DNA of 15,035 nt. It comes from Acidobacteriaceae bacterium (lineage in GTDB: Bacteria > Acidobacteriota > Terriglobia > Terriglobales > Acidobacteriaceae). This document shows, piece by piece, positions 14,715 through 15,035 of the stretch. Under the pieces are notes generated by a model that was not told the DNA's origin, ran no database searches, and was given only the letters and a program-made list of their open reading frames with translations. Location: the NCBI GenBank assembly GCA_027311125.1, contig DAICZO010000285.1, forward strand, positions 1 to 15,035. Direction: 5' to 3'. Each line of letters begins with the position of its first letter. Position 1 is the stretch's first letter. Position numbers and translations under genes: made by a program.

Positions 14715-15035
14715 CTATCGGGTGACCGCCAGCAACGGGTCCACTGGCAGGTTCAATGCCGCTTCGATCGCCTCAGCGACTCCGTCCTCATCATGTCGCT
14801 TGCCCACCTGCCATCCGCGCTCTGCAGCCAACGCTTTCAGGTCGCTGGGGGCGTTCCCCATCAGCACGCCGCGGCCCGCTAACTCCAGCATGGAGAGATC
14901 GTTCCAGTTGTCCCCCATCGCCAACAGTTCGCCCGCATGCACCCCGCGCTCTGCCATCAGCCGTACCAGCGCAGAGCCCTTGCTGCACCCCGCCGGCAGT
15001 ATGTCCACAATGCTCAGATCGCGCTCCGGATACTC
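14715..15035 (-). CDS. Cof-type HAD-superfamily hydrolase (partial, N-terminus off the window)
   Basis: Only the last 106 residues are inside the window; the frame stays open through the right edge, so the gene starts beyond 15035. It shows HAD motif III as Cys-Ser-Lys-Gly (the CSKGSAL segment) and motif IV as GDNWNDLSML, followed by GRGVLMGNAPSDLKALA, the typical end of Cof/YbiV-like subfamily IIB phosphatases acting on sugar phosphates or similar small phosphorylated metabolites. The motif I and II aspartates are not visible, so activity cannot be judged. The in-frame GTG at 15006-15008 is internal and not a likely start, because family sequence continues upstream of it (EYPERDLSIV). Confidence 0.9.
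   Translation of the reverse strand, partial: EYPERDLSIVDILPAGCSKGSALVRLMAERGVHAGELLAMGDNWNDLSMLELAGRGVLMGNAPSDLKALAAERGWQVGKRHDEDGVAEAIEAALNLPVDPLLAVTR

Overview
The window is an ordinary-looking, GC-rich bacterial chromosome segment in which all fifteen recognisable genes lie on the minus strand, so transcription runs from high to low coordinates. Gene content and protein style suggest an Acidobacteriota (Terriglobia-like) chromosome: RNase J, a succinylase-type lysine pathway, an NAD-type isocitrate dehydrogenase, NrdR, and an exported HisC-like aminotransferase. The phylum is an inference from sequence style, not a proven assignment. I see no tRNA, rRNA, CRISPR, insertion sequence, phage gene or transfer signature.

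Read in transcription order, the right end (15035 to 12787) holds the C-terminal part of a Cof-type HAD phosphatase, a secreted lytic transglycosylase and a YbhN/UPF0104-type multi-pass membrane protein. The middle (12786 to 9973) holds nrdR, an NAD-dependent isocitrate dehydrogenase, an amicyanin-like copper-site lipoprotein and an unrecognised 100-residue membrane protein. The left two thirds (9888 to 1741) is a lysine/diaminopimelate cluster: asd, lysC and dapB packed closely, then an M29 metallo-aminopeptidase, a Tat-signal aminotransferase, dapA and dapD. The last gene is rnj (RNase J), cut by the left edge near its C-terminus.

The lysine genes cover aspartyl phosphate to N-succinyl-amino-ketopimelate (LysC, Asd, DapA, DapB, DapD). 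The steps after DapD (DapC, DapE, DapF, LysA) are not here under their usual families. Two genes embedded in the cluster, a PLP aminotransferase and a metallo-aminopeptidase, resemble the missing chemistry, but the aminotransferase carries a twin-arginine signal and the peptidase is not of the DapE family.

The cluster is probably several transcripts: a candidate promoter precedes asd, a terminator-like structure follows the M29 gene, and a clear hairpin terminator separates the aminotransferase from dapA-dapD. The points most worth a second look are the Tat-exported aminotransferase, a DapD whose expected catalytic glutamate position is glycine, a 22-bp-spaced direct repeat upstream of the isocitrate dehydrogenase gene, and the 327-bp gap at 4968-5294. 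I did not find convincing evidence of a new multi-gene system.
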